The notes beneath the pieces are model-generated. The model searched no databases. It was not told where the DNA came from and was given only the letters and a program-made list of their open reading frames with translations. A DNA stretch of 64,000 nucleotides, taken from assembly GCA_016793805.1 (NCBI GenBank), contig JAEUIZ010000044.1:1-64000 (forward strand). Reading direction: 5' to 3'. Source of the DNA: Phycisphaerae bacterium (lineage in GTDB: Bacteria > Planctomycetota > Phycisphaerae > Phycisphaerales > UBA1924). Positions 1 through 7,108 of this stretch are shown one piece after another; the first letter of the stretch is position 1, and each line of letters begins with the position of its first letter. The translations under genes were made by a program, and so were the position numbers.

Positions 1-75
1 CTCGGCCCGAGACGGGGGCGGCAACAATGGTTCGATCTCTTCCCACAACGCTTCCGGGAGCAGCTCCGCCGCCAT
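1..75 (-). CDS. IS5-like transposase, N-terminus (partial)
   Basis: The first 25 codons of a transposase lie at the window edge and the rest is outside. The visible residues read MAAELLPEALWEEIEPLLPP, the usual opening of IS5-family transposases (helix with LWEEIEPLLPP). A strong ribosome-binding site (AGGAGG, minus strand, positions 82-89) precedes the ATG at 75. A terminal-repeat-like sequence follows at 130-145, fitting an insertion sequence that ends inside the window. The family call rests on the N-terminus only. Confidence 0.7.
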   Translation of the reverse strand, partial: MAAELLPEALWEEIEPLLPPPSRAE

Positions 76-129
76 GATCGTGCCTCCTTGCACTGGTGTT
101 GACGGCATTGCTCATCGGTCGATACTCAC

Positions 130-145
130 GTTCTGAAACAGCCTC
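130..145. repeat. Probable terminal inverted repeat of the IS5-like element
   Basis: On the minus strand this reads GAGGCTGTTTCAGAAC, a typical IS5-group end. It is flanked outside by CTAA (plus strand ttag, 146-149), a plausible target duplication. The other end is outside the window, so the match cannot be confirmed here. Confidence 0.6.
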
Positions 146-287
146 TTAGGGGCTCTAATCGAGAATGGGGGGGAATGGGGGTTTGGGGGAGAGCATTAGA
201 ACAAGGTTCTTTTCGGACTGGTGAGGCTGCTGCGGCGGCTGCCCTCCCTGGGCGAACCCGCCTCGCCGCTTCGGACACACACCGATC

Positions 288-863
288 GTGGACGTGCGCG
301 ATCTAGTGGAGTCGCTGGACCTAGTGAAGAGAGTGAAGCTGGTGGAGCTGCGCCGGTCACTGGGCCAGCGTCCAGCGACTCGTGCCGACGCCGCATCGTC
401 ACTACGTCTCGCCGACGCACTCTCGTCACCAGCCCGCGAGCGCCCCGCGGATCAACTAACTCCGGAGCGCGGTGCTGCCGGTGCAGTAGATCCTGTGCGG
501 CGGCGCGACCTGGGCCGGTCGGGGATACGCGGCGGATACCGCGACGGGGGCGAGTCGCCCCTCGCCGTGGACCCACTGGACCTCGGCGATGCGAATGGGG
601 CGATGGACGAGGTGGCGATGCGCCAGGTGCGAGGGACGATGGACGTGCGCGGGTCGCGGAATGTGGTGAAGCGAGCGGAGCAGGTGAAGAGAGTGAAGGA
701 GTTGGAGCAGTTGAGTTTTGATGCATTTCGGACCGGGGTGGCCCTCCCACCCATCCCAGAGGTGCACCTCGCGACGCCGTCGGTCTCACAACTTCTCGTC
801 ATGACGCGACGCGCGCGGGCGCGATTCCCGACGCCACCGGCGAAGCGTTCCGCCGCCCGCTGA
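288..863 (+). CDS. Doubtful hypothetical protein (191 codons)
   Basis: An open frame starting GTG at 288 runs 191 codons and contains two similar charged stretches (VKRVKLVELRR near residue 14 and VKRAEQVKRVKELEQ near 125). There is no clear ribosome-binding site, rare codons such as CTA, GTA and ATA are commoner than in neighbouring genes, and no family is recognised. Competing open frames exist on both strands. It may be a decayed phage gene or no gene. The stretch 150-880 holds nothing else that can be supported. Confidence 0.2.
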   Translation: MDVRDLVESLDLVKRVKLVELRRSLGQRPATRADAASSLRLADALSSPARERPADQLTPERGAAGAVDPVRRRDLGRSGIRGGYRDGGESPLAVDPLDLGDANGAMDEVAMRQVRGTMDVRGSRNVVKRAEQVKRVKELEQLSFDAFRTGVALPPIPEVHLATPSVSQLLVMTRRARARFPTPPAKRSAAR

Positions 864-880
864 CGTATGACTCTCGTAGG

Positions 881-1548
881 ATGAGCACGCTCGACGACAC
901 ACCCCGCCGCTCGATCCAGCGATCGACGACCGCCGGAAGGCCGCCTTCCTTGAGGCCCTTCGCCAAACAGGTTCATTCCGCTGGGCCGCCACCATCGCGA
1001 GCCCGCACCTTCACGGGCGGGAGCGCAAGAGCGGTCGCAGGGGCCACGGGTACGAGTCCTTCCGCGACGCGATGCGCCGCGACCCGATCTTCGCCGCCGC
1101 GGTAGAGGAGGCGCAGTCCTACGCGCTGGGGAAGGCCGAGCAGCTCCTCGCGGAGAGGATGCTCACGCCCGACACGCGCCCCATCATCGACAAAAATGGG
1201 GTCGTCGTCGCCGTCGCCACCGATCACAGGAATGCGAACACGCTGCTGCTGCGCTTCCTGGAGCGCCACTCCCCCGACCACTGGGCACCGAAGAAGCAGC
1301 TGTCGGGGACCGTCGCGCACGACCACACGCACCAGCACACCCTCGGCCCGGCCACCCCGGGCTACACCGTCACCGCCGACGACCTGCTCGCGCTGCCCGA
1401 CGACAAGCGCCGCCTGCTGGTCTCGATCCTCGACGAAGTGGAGCAGAACCGTGAGCAGCAGGAGCCCGTCGCCGCACTCCCAGCCCTCCCCGCAGCGCAG
1501 CCGCCTCTCGCTGTTCGCGATGAAGAAGCGGGCGGGCCTCGCGACTGA
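881..1548 (+). pseudogene. Terminase-small-subunit/HTH-like protein, frameshifted near its start
   Basis: The protein starting about position 915 resembles phage small-terminase/HTH proteins: KAAFLEALRQTGSFRWAA (helix-turn-helix region), then RRDPIFAAAVEEAQ, a hinge with the repeat-like turn RPIIDKNGVVVAVATD, and NTLLLRFLERHSPDHW. In such phage proteins the N-terminal HTH binds packaging-site DNA. This frame has no ATG, GTG or TTG before the internal ATG at 1072. The only good start, ATG 881 (MSTLDDTP), is in the neighbouring frame. Re-reading one base in the C run at about 904-907 joins MSTLDDTP to PLDPAIDDRRKAAF. A one-base loss, real or from sequencing, is the simplest explanation. An internal start at 1072 would remove the HTH. 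Confidence 0.6.
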
Positions 1549-1699
1549 GTCCGAGCTCGCCGCGCTCCGCAGCGCTTGGACGCTGGTGGGCGGCACCGAG
1601 CCGGGCAGCGGCGCGCTCGCCGCCCCGCCGGTGTGCGAGACCACGGAGGAGTGGCTGCAGCGGTACGGCGGGCCGCGGCGTCCCATCGAGCATTTGTGA
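1520..1699 (+). CDS. Small hypothetical protein (59 aa)
   Basis: Starts at ATG 1520, overlapping the end of the terminase-like gene by 29 bases. It encodes MKKRAGLATESELAALRSAW and ends GGPRRPIEHL. An upstream GTG at 1451, with GGAG seven bases before it, would give 82 residues, but that extension is Ser/Pro-rich and looks like out-of-frame translation. The sequence ETTEEWLQRYGG near the end is reminiscent of short phage proteins next to terminase genes. No family recognised. Confidence 0.45.
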   Translation: MKKRAGLATESELAALRSAWTLVGGTEPGSGALAAPPVCETTEEWLQRYGGPRRPIEHL

Positions 1700-1831
1700 C
1701 GAACGCGGCGCTTGTCGCGGCGGTCTCGCGGGAGAGACTTCGACGATCGCCGAGCCCACCCGGGCCGAAGGCGGCCCCTGACGGCTGGGGCCACCCGGGC
1801 AAACGGACGGACGATCCACGGAGGCTCCGCA

Positions 1832-2620
1832 ATGGACCTCGATACGATCTCGGTCGGCACGGGGCTCCCGGACCCGCAGGCCGCCGAAGCGATGGCCGCG
1901 AAAGCCGAGTCGCTCGTCAACTCGTTCCGGGCCACCATCGACAACCTGAGCAGCGCCGTGGACACGGCCCGCGCGAAGTTCGAGTCGCAGCACTCGTCCA
2001 TCGTCCCGCCCGACGTGCCGAAGTCGCAGGTGCAGGGCATCTTGGGCGCGGTGCGCGCGGCGGTGGACCGCGACACCCGCGCCTACACCGCCGACCTGCT
2101 CCGGGCGACGGAGGACAACCGCGTTGACCAGCTGCGACAGGCCAAGGCGCAGGCCGACGCGCTGGCGGCGCTGGTCTACGTCTACCCCACGCCGACCGCG
2201 TACCTCTCGGGCACGACCGTCGCCGACCCGCGCCGGGCGCAGTTCGTCGCGGCGCTGGCGCACGCCGGGCCAGCGGAGCTCTCGACCTACGCGAGGCAGG
2301 CCCTCGCGACCAACGACCGCGCCCTCGCGGCGGCGGTCGTGAGCCGCAACGACTCGCTGGGCGAGAAGGGGCGGCTGTTCTCCTCGCTGGACTTCGCGCG
2401 GAAGTTCGTGGGCGACGAGCACGACGCGCTGAGCAAGGCCACGGAGCGCGCGGCGACGGCGGTGCAGGCGATGGTCCTCGCCAACCGCAAGCTGGAGCGC
2501 GGCGGGCGCTCCGACCCCATCGGGCGCATTGCGCTGGGCCTGAGCCAGCACGCCGCGAGCGAGAAGCCCGCCGACACCGACAAGATCGCCGCGGCGATGC
2601 CCAGCCGCCGGTGGAAGTGA
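1832..2620 (+). CDS. Hypothetical phage-like helical protein (262 aa)
   Basis: The ATG at 1832 has GGAGG eight bases upstream and was preferred to an in-frame GTG-type extension from 1712, which is Arg-rich and lacks a ribosome-binding site. The protein is Ala-rich and strongly helical (AAEAMAAKAESLVNSFRAT at residues 13-31; RQAKAQADALAALVYVYP in the middle) and lacks a signal peptide or membrane segment. It sits between the small-terminase-like gene and other small phage-like genes, so a virion or scaffold role is possible, but no family is recognised. Confidence 0.6.
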   Translation: MDLDTISVGTGLPDPQAAEAMAAKAESLVNSFRATIDNLSSAVDTARAKFESQHSSIVPPDVPKSQVQGILGAVRAAVDRDTRAYTADLLRATEDNRVDQLRQAKAQADALAALVYVYPTPTAYLSGTTVADPRRAQFVAALAHAGPAELSTYARQALATNDRALAAAVVSRNDSLGEKGRLFSSLDFARKFVGDEHDALSKATERAATAVQAMVLANRKLERGGRSDPIGRIALGLSQHAASEKPADTDKIAAAMPSRRWK

Positions 2621-2651
2621 CCAGACCTCGCCCCGACAAGGAGACCCCAGC

Positions 2652-2909
2652 ATGCCGACCTACCTCATCCGCGCCGTCAGCCCCTCCGACCGCAACAGCA
2701 GCGAGCGGAACGCCGTCATCGTCACCGCGCCCAGGGAGGGCGAGGCCCGCGAACTCGCCGCGGCCAACGCGCCCGACGGCGAGACCAAGGTCCGCCCGGG
2801 CTGGGTCGCCACGCGCATCGCCGACTCCGAGGAGAGCACCGTCCTGTGGGTGCAGGGCAACGTCGTCCTCCCGGGCGACGACGGGCGAACCGTGTACCGG
2901 GGGACGTGA
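2652..2909 (+). CDS. Small hypothetical protein (85 aa)
   Basis: ATG 2652 is preceded by AAGGAG at about 2638-2643. The protein begins MPTYLIRAVSPSDRN and contains NAVIVTAPREGEARELAAAN, giving a compact alpha/beta pattern of about 85 residues with no cysteines or membrane segments. Only three bases separate its stop from the next ATG, so the two are probably co-translated. It resembles short domain-only proteins found in phage gene strings. Function unknown. Confidence 0.6.
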   Translation: MPTYLIRAVSPSDRNSSERNAVIVTAPREGEARELAAANAPDGETKVRPGWVATRIADSEESTVLWVQGNVVLPGDDGRTVYRGT

Positions 2910-2912
2910 CCG

Positions 2913-3326
2913 ATGCACGCCACCGCCGCCGACTTCGCCGAGGCCGCCGTCGCGCTGTGCATCGGAGAGCGGAACCTGCGCGCGATGGAGGAGTGCTGCC
3001 GGATGGACCGGACGATGGGCCGCGCGCGGATCGACGTCGGGCACATCGCCGAGGTCGTACGCCGCACGCCGGGCTCGCGCCTCGCCGTCGTCGCCGCGGC
3101 CTTCGGCGTGCTGCCCCACCGCGGCGAGCGCCGGGGCTGGGTGGACGTCGGCGGCGAGCGCGGCGGCGCGGGCGTCGTCCCCTCGGGCGTCGACGAGGCC
3201 GCGAGCGCGTTCGCCCTCTGGCGGGCGCTGGGCGGCAGGGTCACGCGCCCGCTGCACGTCCCGCCGACGCCCACCGAGCCCGGGAGCGACGTGCCCGTCG
3301 GCGGCCCCCGAGCCCCGGGTGACTAG
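2913..3326 (+). CDS. Hypothetical protein (137 aa)
   Basis: The gene follows the previous stop after three bases. Residues 1-60 are Ala-rich helices (AAVALCIGERNLRAMEECC) and the C-terminus is Pro/Gly-rich. Three cysteines occur near residues 16-30 but there is no recognisable zinc motif. It is the last gene of the plus-strand string and is followed by a strong hairpin at 3364-3395. Function unknown. Confidence 0.55.
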   Translation: MHATAADFAEAAVALCIGERNLRAMEECCRMDRTMGRARIDVGHIAEVVRRTPGSRLAVVAAAFGVLPHRGERRGWVDVGGERGGAGVVPSGVDEAASAFALWRALGGRVTRPLHVPPTPTEPGSDVPVGGPRAPGD

Positions 3327-3363
3327 GCAGCCCACTTCCACGCCCGGGCTCGTTGCCCGGGCA

Positions 3364-3395
3364 GCGGCCCGCCCGCGTCGTACCGGGCGGGCCGC
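3364..3395 (+). terminator. Terminator-like perfect hairpin
   Basis: Arms GCGGCCCGCCCG (3364-3375) and CGGGCGGGCCGC (3384-3395) are perfect 12-base complements around an 8-base loop, 38 bases after the last plus-strand stop. There is no long T run (ATTCTG follows), so it may act as a weak intrinsic terminator or RNA-stabilising hairpin. Confidence 0.6.
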
Positions 3396-3496
3396 ATTCT
3401 GACAGACGAAGCCGTCCCCCGCGTCCGCCGCAACAGAACGTGTCGGCCGGGGGCGGCGCTCAAGACTCACGCGCTTCGCGCCGATGATCCCGGACG

Positions 3497-3727
3497 ATGC
3501 GCAACGATCTCAGGAAGAACATTGTGCCACAGCCGGGCACCGTGCAGGCTCGCGTGCTCGCGGCCCTGCTCACCGGCGAGACCGAGGTCTCCGCCCTGTG
3601 CTCCGCCTCCGGCCTCCGCGACAAGCAAGTGCGCAGTGCGATCGACGCGCTCCGCGCTCGCGGTTGGGACATCGCGCCGCTGGGCGACTGCAACTTCCGC
3701 CTCAGCGTGCAGAGCAAGGCCGCCTAG
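3497..3727 (+). CDS. Small winged-helix-like protein (76 aa)
   Basis: ATG 3497 starts a 76-residue protein with PGTVQARVLAALLTGETEVS followed by SGLRDKQVRSAIDALRARGW, the pattern of a winged helix-turn-helix used to bind DNA, and a short C-terminal strand. A role as phage or element regulator is inferred from the fold pattern. Its TAG stop overlaps the stop of the convergent gene (3724-4287) by four bases. Confidence 0.55.
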   Translation: MRNDLRKNIVPQPGTVQARVLAALLTGETEVSALCSASGLRDKQVRSAIDALRARGWDIAPLGDCNFRLSVQSKAA

Positions 3728-4287
3728 CGACCCCGGCGCTTCGACCCCGGCTGCGCTGCCGCCCTGACCGGCTCGACCTCCGGCGCGGGGACCACGACCA
3801 CCATGCCGTCGCGGTCGGGCTCCGCCGCGTGCCACGTCTCGCCACCGTCGGCCATGTAGACGACGTAGCCGTTCGCGTGCGCCAGCAGGCGCAGGGCGTC
3901 GGCCACGTCGCGCGGCGTCCACTGGAACTCGGACCCGATCTCCGCCGCCGTCATGCCCCCGCCCATCAGCCGCGCGAGAAGGCGGCCCCTCTTGGACCCC
4001 GGACGCGGCGGGCGCAGCTCCCCGGTGGGCTGGTGGGAGGTCCGCCGGGCGGCCTTGCGAGCGGGTCTAGGACCGCCCTCTCGCCCCCGGGCGGCGCGCA
4101 CCGGGGCGGGCGCGGGGTCGGGGGCGGGCTCGCGGCTCTCGGCCTCCTCCAGGGCCGCGAAGACCCGCCGCAGGGCCGTCTCGCGGTCCGGGAACTTCCG
4201 CACCGGGCGGGCCGGGGACAGGCTGTTGTACAGGGCGGCCAGCCCCGACAGGGGCAGCTTCACGATCTGGGCGCGGTCGTGCGGCAT
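3724..4287 (-). CDS. DUF3489-like helix-turn-helix protein (187 aa)
   Basis: The N-terminus (LAALYNSLSPARPVRKFPDR, residues 16-35) matches the opening of DUF3489-type proteins, which begin with a short segment naming the protein count and a KRF.DR motif. A Pro/Ala/Arg-rich linker follows, then a wHTH core (KRGRLLARLMGGGMTAAEI and TPRDVADALRLLAHANGY, about residues 98-140). Such proteins are common in mobile regions and are presumed DNA-binding, but no role is established. The C-terminal tail is basic. The start was taken at the first ATG, 4287. Confidence 0.6.
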   Translation of the reverse strand: MPHDRAQIVKLPLSGLAALYNSLSPARPVRKFPDRETALRRVFAALEEAESREPAPDPAPAPVRAARGREGGPRPARKAARRTSHQPTGELRPPRPGSKRGRLLARLMGGGMTAAEIGSEFQWTPRDVADALRLLAHANGYVVYMADGGETWHAAEPDRDGMVVVVPAPEVEPVRAAAQPGSKRRGR

Positions 4288-4812
4288 CGTCGGACTCCTT
4301 CGCTCGGCCGCGGGCCAATCCCCGCGGCGTCGAGAGAGTCATCGCGCACGTCGGCGGTGCAGACAAGTTGTGAGGGAGAAAGCTCGCCCGACGGCTCTGC
4401 CCGGCGAGCGCGAGCGGTCTTCGCGACGTGAACTCACAGCAGTCCCCGATGAAGATGCCGCGCGTGCTACCGAACGGCGTCGGTGTCATCCACTTGGTTG
4501 GGGCATCCTCGAACTCGTCTCGGCAATCCGATCTCCCGGCTTCGCAGGGCTGCGCAGCCACCGCGCACACGGCGACGCGCCGCGTTGATTGCGTCTCGCA
4601 CGGCCTGCGATGTCCCGCCCCCGCCGCACCGCTCGGTGCAGTCGCGTGGGCGACACCTAGATCATGACCTCTGGCCGCGACGGCGCTGCCGCTCGCGACG
4701 AAGTTGTCTCGGTGGTGGGTGAGTGGGGGTAACGGCGCTTGCCTTGGCATATACTCAGAGGGCCGGTAATGCGAACCCCCAGCCGTTGTACCGAACGAAA
4801 GACGATGCCGCT
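4288..4812. other. Intergenic stretch without a supported gene
   Basis: No open frame here has a ribosome-binding site or codon pattern like the neighbours. A TATACT hexamer at 4750-4755 could be a -10 box for the methyltransferase at 4813, but no good -35 hexamer lies at the right distance. Short frames on both strands look like chance frames in GC-rich DNA. Confidence 0.4.
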
Positions 4813-5874
4813 ATGCCCAGCCTGCCCCTAGACACCATCTACCATGGCGACTGCCGCGAGCTCCTGTCATCGCTGCCAGACGCGAGCGTTGACCTAGTCG
4901 TCTCCTCACCGCCGTACAACCTCGGCAAGGAGTACGAATCGAAGGTCGCCCTGCAGCACTACGTAGACGAGCAGGCGGGCGTCCTCCGCGAGTGCGCCCG
5001 TGTGCTCAAGCGCACCGGCTCGATCTTCTGGCAGGTCGGCGCGTTCGCCGACGCCGGGATGCTGGTACCGCTCGACATCCGGTTCTTCCCGATCCTTGAG
5101 TCGCTGGGCCTGATCCCGCGGAACCGCATTGTGTGGGCGCGGCAGCACGGCCTGCACGCCAGCAAGAAGTTCTCGTGCCGTCACGAGACGATCCTCTGGT
5201 TCACGAGGTCAGACGACTACACATTCAACCTTGACGCGATCCGAGTGCCGCAGAAGTACCAGAACAAGAAGCACTACCGCGGCGACAAGAAGGGCGAGCT
5301 CTCCTGCAACCCCGATGGGAAGAACCCGGGCGACATCTGGCTGTTCCGCAACGTGAAGCACAACCACGAGGAGCAGACGATCCACCCCTGCCAGTTCCCG
5401 GAAGACCTGATCGCGCGGATCGTCCTCTCGGCGACGAAACCCGGCGACGTGATACTCGATCCGTTCATGGGCGTCGGCACGGTCGCCGTCGTCGCACGCG
5501 ACCACGGCCGCCACTTCCTCGGCGCTGAGCTCGACCCGGGCTACCACAAGGTGGCAATGCAGAGACTCTCCGGCGAGCCCGACGAGAACCGGGTGTTCCC
5601 GAACCTCAAGACGCTGCGCGACTACGTCGAGCGGACGGGCGAACCCATCGGGCGCTACCGCTTCGCCGTCCAGGTCGGCGAGCGCGCCACCGAGCGGTCC
5701 AAGGCGAAGGTGTACCCGGAAGAGCACCACCTCGCAGAGATGGAGGAGCGGCTCGCGTACGAGGAGGAGGCTTTCGCAGCCGACCTCCGCGGGCACGAGC
5801 GGCCCGTCGACCGCAAGCTCAATGGCGTCGGGCCGAAGCCGCAGCCGAGCCCCGAAGAGAAGCTGTTCGCTTAG
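4813..5874 (+). CDS. Beta-class DNA methyltransferase of a type II R-M system (SPPY, probably N4-cytosine)
   Basis: The protein (353 aa) starts at ATG 4813. The catalytic motif IV SPPY is at residues 32-35 and the SAM-binding motif I FMGVGT at 218-223, the beta-class order. SPPY is commonest among N4-cytosine methyltransferases. The central region (about 100-170) would be the target-recognition domain. The gene converges on a BglII/BstYI-like endonuclease, overlapping its stop by four bases. M.BglII is an N4-cytosine enzyme, so pairing suggests a GATC-containing target, which is inference. The methyltransferase looks intact while its partner is broken. Confidence 0.88.
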   Translation: MPSLPLDTIYHGDCRELLSSLPDASVDLVVSSPPYNLGKEYESKVALQHYVDEQAGVLRECARVLKRTGSIFWQVGAFADAGMLVPLDIRFFPILESLGLIPRNRIVWARQHGLHASKKFSCRHETILWFTRSDDYTFNLDAIRVPQKYQNKKHYRGDKKGELSCNPDGKNPGDIWLFRNVKHNHEEQTIHPCQFPEDLIARIVLSATKPGDVILDPFMGVGTVAVVARDHGRHFLGAELDPGYHKVAMQRLSGEPDENRVFPNLKTLRDYVERTGEPIGRYRFAVQVGERATERSKAKVYPEEHHLAEMEERLAYEEEAFAADLRGHERPVDRKLNGVGPKPQPSPEEKLFA

Positions 5875-6557
5875 CCCGGCCGGACCTCGTCGCCAAGTTC
5901 GATTCTGCAGCGAGAGTCGGCGCTGCGGCCAGCCCGCGCATTGGCGCAGCGGAGCGTCGCCTTGACGAGCGTTCGCGAGTAGCGGGCGGCGTGGTACTCG
6001 TTGAACCGCGCGTTGAACGTGCCGTCGGTGCGCTCGAACAGTCCGACAAGGCGGATTGGCGAGTCGAACACGTCGTTCGCAGCGAGCGAGTTCAGTTGCT
6101 TGACAGCCTGTTCGTAGTAGAGCGTGCTGTTAGAAGCGTCGAACATGTGCGCCTTGGCGATGATGACGACCGCTCGCACCGGGTGCCCGGCGAGCGGTGT
6201 CCGCGCCTTGAAGAATAGCTCCGACCGCACCACGTTGTTCAGCAGGAAGGGGTAGTTCGAGAACTGGGCCTCGACGAGCAGGCCGTTCTTGACGAAGTCC
6301 ACGTCGGTCCCGAGGAAGTCGAACTCCGCAGGGATCGGGTGGCCCGCCGTCCAGTGCCGCGCGATGAGCCCTTCCGCGATGGCGGCGTTGGTGCCGACGG
6401 GATCGAAGATCGGCGTGCCCTACTTGCCCGCCTGATCGGACGCCTTGAGGTTGAGCGGCATCGCCGTGAGCACCGCTTCGAGCTCGGCGTACTCCGCGGC
6501 GAGGTGCTGGTTGATGACGTTGTCCGCGTCGTTGTAGTCGGTGGTTCGGACGATCAC
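5871..6557 (-). pseudogene. BglII/BstYI-like restriction endonuclease interrupted by an in-frame TAG
   Basis: Reading through one TAG at 6422-6420 gives about 228 residues, close to BglII (223). Before the stop: IVRTTDYNDADNVINQHLAA to LKASDQAGK. After it: GTPIFDPVGTN and DFVKNGLLVEAQFSNYPFLL. The D-x8-E-x-Q catalytic arrangement of BglII/BstYI (D of VDFVK, then E and Q of VEAQF) is preserved. The reading frame is continuous on both sides and the sequence reads well, so a single CAG-to-TAG change would explain it. The start is unsure: GTG 6557 was chosen; a TTG at 6659 would overlap a terminator. Without readthrough no active nuclease is expected. Confidence 0.8.
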
Positions 6558-6655
6558 GTGGGGAGGGTAAGGGAAGCCGCCCCGGGCTTCCACCGCACCC
6601 GTATCCCCGGCGTATCCCCGCCCGTCACCGGGCCGCGCGGCCCGCGCCCCAAGTC

Positions 6656-6688
6656 CCAAAAGAAAGCGGCTCCCGCTGTGGGAGCCGC
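6656..6688 (-). terminator. Intrinsic terminator of tRNA-Lys type, stranded beside the tRNA fragment
   Basis: On the minus strand, GCGGCTCCC and GGGAGCCGC form a perfect 9-base stem with a 5-base loop (ACAGC), followed by TTTCTTTT. It lies about 10 bases beyond the 3' end of the tRNA-Lys fragment at 6696-6745 and points the same way, so it is probably the original terminator of the tRNA-Lys gene now at 38370-38442. Confidence 0.85.
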
Positions 6689-6695
6689 GTAAACC

Positions 6696-6745
6696 AAGTG
6701 CCCCCCGAAGGACTCGAACCTTCGACCCGCTGATTAAGAGTCAGC
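6696..6745 (-). repeat. Distal attachment site: 3' fragment of tRNA-Lys (direct repeat)
   Basis: These 50 bases are identical to 38367-38416. Bases 6699-6745 correspond to tRNA-Lys positions 27-73 (anticodon stem to discriminator base); the 5' third of the tRNA is missing. This is the expected product of integration into the 3' end of a tRNA gene. Confidence 0.92.
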
Positions 6746-6828
6746 GGGCGAAGTGCGGATTTCGGCCCAGATACCGCCATGTGTGCAACGCGCGCTGCAG
6801 TGGTCACGGCGACAGGCGTACCTTATGT

Positions 6829-6878
6829 TCGCACCACATCGCACCGGCTCGCACGAAGCCGCACCGCGTCGCGAGCGC
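6829..6878. repeat. Ten-base phased repeats TCGCACCNNN near the attachment site
   Basis: Five consecutive 10-base units start at 6829, 6839, 6849, 6859 and 6869; the first four share (T/C)CGCAC(C/G) and the fifth keeps TCGC. Exact helical spacing places all copies on one DNA face, as at cooperative protein-binding sites. They lie between the attachment site and the promoter at 7026. Confidence 0.5.
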
Positions 6879-7025
6879 GGATCGCTTGGACTCCGTGCGG
6901 CCACTCCCCCACTGCTCTCGGTTCTTGCCTGGTTTCTGGCCGCTTCGTGGGCCTCGATGGGATTGGCACGCCCGGCCGGGACGCGCGGGCGAGCCCGTCG
7001 TGAGGCTTCTCTCCTTGCATCTATA

Positions 7026-7054
7026 TTGCGTCGCATCCCGACATCGGGTACACT
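7026..7054 (+). promoter_or_regulatory. Putative sigma-70-type promoter for the ParB-methyltransferase gene
   Basis: TTGCGT (7026-7031), a 17-base spacer and TACACT (7049-7054), 55 bases upstream of ATG 7109. Matched by eye only. The stretch 6689-7108 has no convincing gene. Confidence 0.45.
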
Positions 7055-7108
7055 CATCCCAACGGTCGCAGGACGCGGCCCGCAGAGGCAATGGGAGGGG
7101 GTTGGGAC

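Noticed and set aside
196-789. Competing frames on both strands over 196-1000
   Set aside because: They are Arg/Pro/Ser/His-rich and mutually overlapping; only the 288-863 frame was listed, as doubtful.
6420-6422. Amber codon read as an amino acid (pyrrolysine or recoding)
   Set aside because: TAG is used as an ordinary stop elsewhere in the window (for example 5872-5874, 27949-27951, 29128-29130) and no recoding signal or pyl gene is visible.
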